Shown here one piece after another: positions 19,991-21,124 of a DNA stretch of 21,124 nt. The notes below the pieces were generated by a model. It was given only the letters and a program-made list of their open reading frames with translations. It searched no databases and was not told where the DNA came from. The position numbers and the translations under genes are program-made. Source of the DNA: a virus. Each line of letters begins with the position of its first letter. Position 1 is the first letter of the stretch. The DNA is taken from positions 1 to 21,124 of IMG/VR virus record IMGVR_UViG_3300035698_011584; one strand, 5' to 3'.

Positions 19991-20253
19991 TAAAAATTAG
20001 ACCGAAAAAACCAGTAATTTCTAATTTAAGAAAAACTTACACAGAAAAAGAAGAAAAGAGATATTTCAATCTAAAGACTTATTCATTAAGTAAACCAATT
20101 CAAGTTGCCATAATTGGCTTAGTGGTCATTTTAAGCACTGTAGGAGCTTGCGAAGCGTGGGATGGGGCTGGAAACACATGGTCATGCTCTAATTGCGGTA
20201 CAAGCAATTATACGCATGAAATGAGTTGTAACAATTGCGGAGCTAGTCAATAA
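19987..20253 (+). CDS. Membrane-anchored zinc-ribbon protein (88 aa), GTG start
   Basis: GTG 19987 overlaps the previous stop (GTGA). The first 36 residues are basic, then one hydrophobic segment (KPIQVAIIGLVVILSTVGAC) and a C-terminal module 'WSCSNCGTSNYTHEMSCNNC', CxxC-N10-ish-CxxC, a zinc-ribbon/RanBP-type knuckle. The basic N-terminus inside and the ribbon outside is one possible topology. No family is recognised beyond this architecture. Confidence 0.6.
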   Translation: MIKIRPKKPVISNLRKTYTEKEEKRYFNLKTYSLSKPIQVAIIGLVVILSTVGACEAWDGAGNTWSCSNCGTSNYTHEMSCNNCGASQ

Positions 20254-20472
20254 ATGGCTTCTGTTACCCCAAGACATAACAAAAATGGTTCAATTTCATG
20301 GCGAGTTAAATTTCGCAGGAAAGGCATTAAAACATTTTGTACTGCATTTACAACGCAAGAAAAAGCTATTGAATTTGCTGATAAATACGAAAACAAATAT
20401 TGCTTAAACCCTGATAATTTTAATTGGGATCATTTAAAGCAAATACGACTAAGAGAATTTGGTTTAGATTAA
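20254..20472 (+). CDS. Small arm-type/AP2-like DNA-binding protein (72 aa)
   Basis: ATG directly abuts the previous stop (TAAATG). The sequence 'ASVTPRHNKNGSISWRVKFR', 'RKGIKTFCTAFTTQEKAIEF' and 'ADKYENKYCLNPDNFNWDHL' has the three-strand-plus-helix pattern of the integrase arm-type domain (g.w…vr.rG..…..F.t...A..wa). No integrase catalytic domain follows, so it is a free-standing domain. It may regulate or guide recombination; it could also be a remnant of an integrase. Confidence 0.66.
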   Translation: MASVTPRHNKNGSISWRVKFRRKGIKTFCTAFTTQEKAIEFADKYENKYCLNPDNFNWDHLKQIRLREFGLD

Positions 20473-20480
20473 AAAATTTC

Positions 20481-20525
20481 AGGGCAATAGCTCAATTGGT
20501 CAGAGCGTCAAACTCATCTAATTGA
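20481..20525 (+). tRNA. 5' half of a tRNA gene, interrupted by the mobile element (Met-like anticodon CAT)
   Basis: Acceptor strand AGGGCAA, TA, D-stem GCTC, loop AATTGGTCA, D-stem GAGC, G, then TCAAA and CTCAT… fit tRNA positions 1 to about 36 exactly; CAT would be the anticodon. The expected continuation (TAA-TTTGA, variable loop, T-arm GGTTC…) is not found; instead CTAATTGACGAGGT and a transposon hairpin follow. The break lies between about 20517 and 20531. The 3' half should lie beyond the right edge if the element is a simple insertion. Confidence 0.62.
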
Positions 20526-20568
20526 CGAGGTGGAAACCCCTGGCTTTAGCCATGGGGAGGAAACCTCG
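20526..20568 (+). repeat. Left-end hairpin of the IS200/IS605-type element
   Basis: Inner stem CCCCTGGC-TTTA-GCCA-T-GGGG (20537-20557, one bulged T) inside an outer stem CGAGGT (20526-20531)/ACCTCG (20563-20568). Single-strand hairpins of the CCCCTGGC..GCCA.GGGG kind mark the ends of many IS200/IS605 elements. TTGAC (20522-20526) or CTCAT (20513-20517) could be the insertion target; neither can be fixed from one end. Confidence 0.75.
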
Positions 20569-20615
20569 CTCCTTTCTTGTTGCTTTAATTCCTTATTTGT
20601 TGTATTCTTTCCTAT

Positions 20616-21124
20616 ATGAAAAGAACGATATCTCTTAAGCTTGATTTGTCTCCAGAACAATATGAAGCATTGATTAATACACAGCTGGCTTTTTCCAAGG
20701 CATGTAACGAATCTATCCCGTTTGTCGTCGATAATCGTTGCTGGAATCGTGTAGCCTTGCACCATCTTTGCTACTACAATATTAGGGGAAGTATTCCTAA
20801 TATTGGATCTCAAATGGTTTGCAATGCGATTCAAAAAGTTTGTTCTTCCTATAAAGTTCTTAAAATAAAAAGATCTCAAGATGTTCCAGTTATAACTTTC
20901 AAGGATACTGGTTCCGTTCACTACGATAAAAAAACGTATTCCATTAAGGGAGGAAAGCTTTCTCTTTATACTGTCGATGGACGGATTAAATGTGATTTTA
21001 TTACAGGCGACTTTCAAAAAGAATATCTTAAAGAAGGTGCTGTTAAAGAGGCGGAACTTATTAGAAAGGGGAAGAGATGGTTTTTCAACCTTGTCCTCGA
21101 CCTTCCCGACAAAGAGTTTAAGAA
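20616..21124 (+). CDS. tnpB: TnpB RNA-guided nuclease/OrfB, 3' partial
   Basis: From ATG 20616 the frame is open to the window end (169 codons). It begins 'MKRTISLKLDLSPEQYEALI', then 'FSKACNESIPFVVDNRCWNR', 'YYNIRGSIPNIGSQMVCNAI', 'QKVCSSYKV' and 'CDFITGDFQKEYLKEGAVKE' with 'RKGKRWFFNLVLDLPD'. This is the usual N-terminal wedge and helical part of TnpB up to the '…kgkwfl..t.e.p' entry to the RuvC domain; the RuvC DEDs and zinc finger would follow. No RBS is obvious, common for tnpB. TnpB is an omega-RNA-guided DNA nuclease that helps the element persist. The long minus-strand frame opposite it is a shadow. Confidence 0.86.
   Translation, partial: MKRTISLKLDLSPEQYEALINTQLAFSKACNESIPFVVDNRCWNRVALHHLCYYNIRGSIPNIGSQMVCNAIQKVCSSYKVLKIKRSQDVPVITFKDTGSVHYDKKTYSIKGGKLSLYTVDGRIKCDFITGDFQKEYLKEGAVKEAELIRKGKRWFFNLVLDLPDKEFK

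Larger units (their letters stand above)
20526..21124 (+). mobile_element. IS200/IS605-type element carrying tnpB (left part)
   Basis: Left-end hairpin followed after 48 bases by tnpB in the same direction; no tnpA (Y1 HUH transposase) lies between them. Elements with tnpB only are common and depend on TnpA supplied elsewhere. The right end and the omega-RNA, expected around the 3' end of tnpB, are outside the window. The left boundary is uncertain by about 10 bases. Confidence 0.78.

Noticed and set aside
20254-20472. Integrase gene next to the tRNA as an attachment module
   Set aside because: Only an arm-type-like N-terminal domain is present; there is no tyrosine recombinase catalytic domain, so an att site cannot be claimed.
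20514-21017. 167-aa minus-strand ORF opposite tnpB
   Set aside because: The plus strand reads as a clear TnpB N-terminus through the window end; the minus frame has no recognisable motif and is a shadow.

Overview
The window is about 21 kb of an AT-rich tailed-phage genome, free phage or prophage, with a contractile tail (myovirus type). A late structural module fills the left 12.6 kb on the plus strand. A mosaic of small early genes runs leftward from about 19.1 to 13.3 kb. A short rightward group follows, and an IS200/IS605-type element carrying tnpB enters at the right edge. The host cannot be named from the sequence. Genes use AGGAGG/GGAAA-type ribosome binding sites and TGA works as an ordinary stop, so a bacterial host with the standard code fits. 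The tail set resembles the simple contractile tails with a 'plug' protein known from freshwater cyanophage Pam3, but this alone does not fix the host.

Positions 1-12,627 (+): head completion, a tiny membrane ORF, head-tail joining, tail terminator, a sheath enlarged by repeated beta-rich insertions, tube, and a pair of tail-assembly chaperones joined by a probable -1 frameshift at a T TTT TTG heptamer. A short tape measure, a Dit-like protein, plug, hub, spike, gp25-like and gpJ-like wedge proteins, a DUF2612-type protein and two fibre proteins follow. Genes overlap by ATGA/TAATG or sit a few bases apart, which suggests one transcript. The same insertion domain seen in the sheath recurs in the gpJ-like protein.

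Positions 12,630-13,352 (+): a candidate promoter and three small genes, two with a membrane segment and one cysteine-rich with a coiled coil. They sit where lysis genes often lie, but no endolysin is visible.

Positions 13,309-19,081 (-): early genes. A PD-(D/E)XK nuclease and an ERF-family annealing protein form a likely two-component recombination system; between them lie about a dozen small, mostly unrecognised proteins. Near-identical promoter cassettes (palindromic TGTTAT/ATAACA elements around a TATTAT -10 box, then an unstructured CAA-rich leader) and copies of an 18-nt hairpin (GGCGGTGTAAAAACCGCC) precede these genes, so they look like interchangeable expression units. One small gene (17,198-16,953) is split by an in-frame TGA.

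Positions 19,241-20,472 (+): a Cro-like HTH protein that may be the repressor, a protein combining a phage HNH/AP2-like region with a ribbon-helix-helix-like tail, a membrane-anchored zinc ribbon and a small arm-type DNA-binding protein. Immediately after lies the 5' half of a tRNA gene, interrupted by the left-end hairpin of the IS605-type element. Its tnpB starts at 20,616 and runs off the window.
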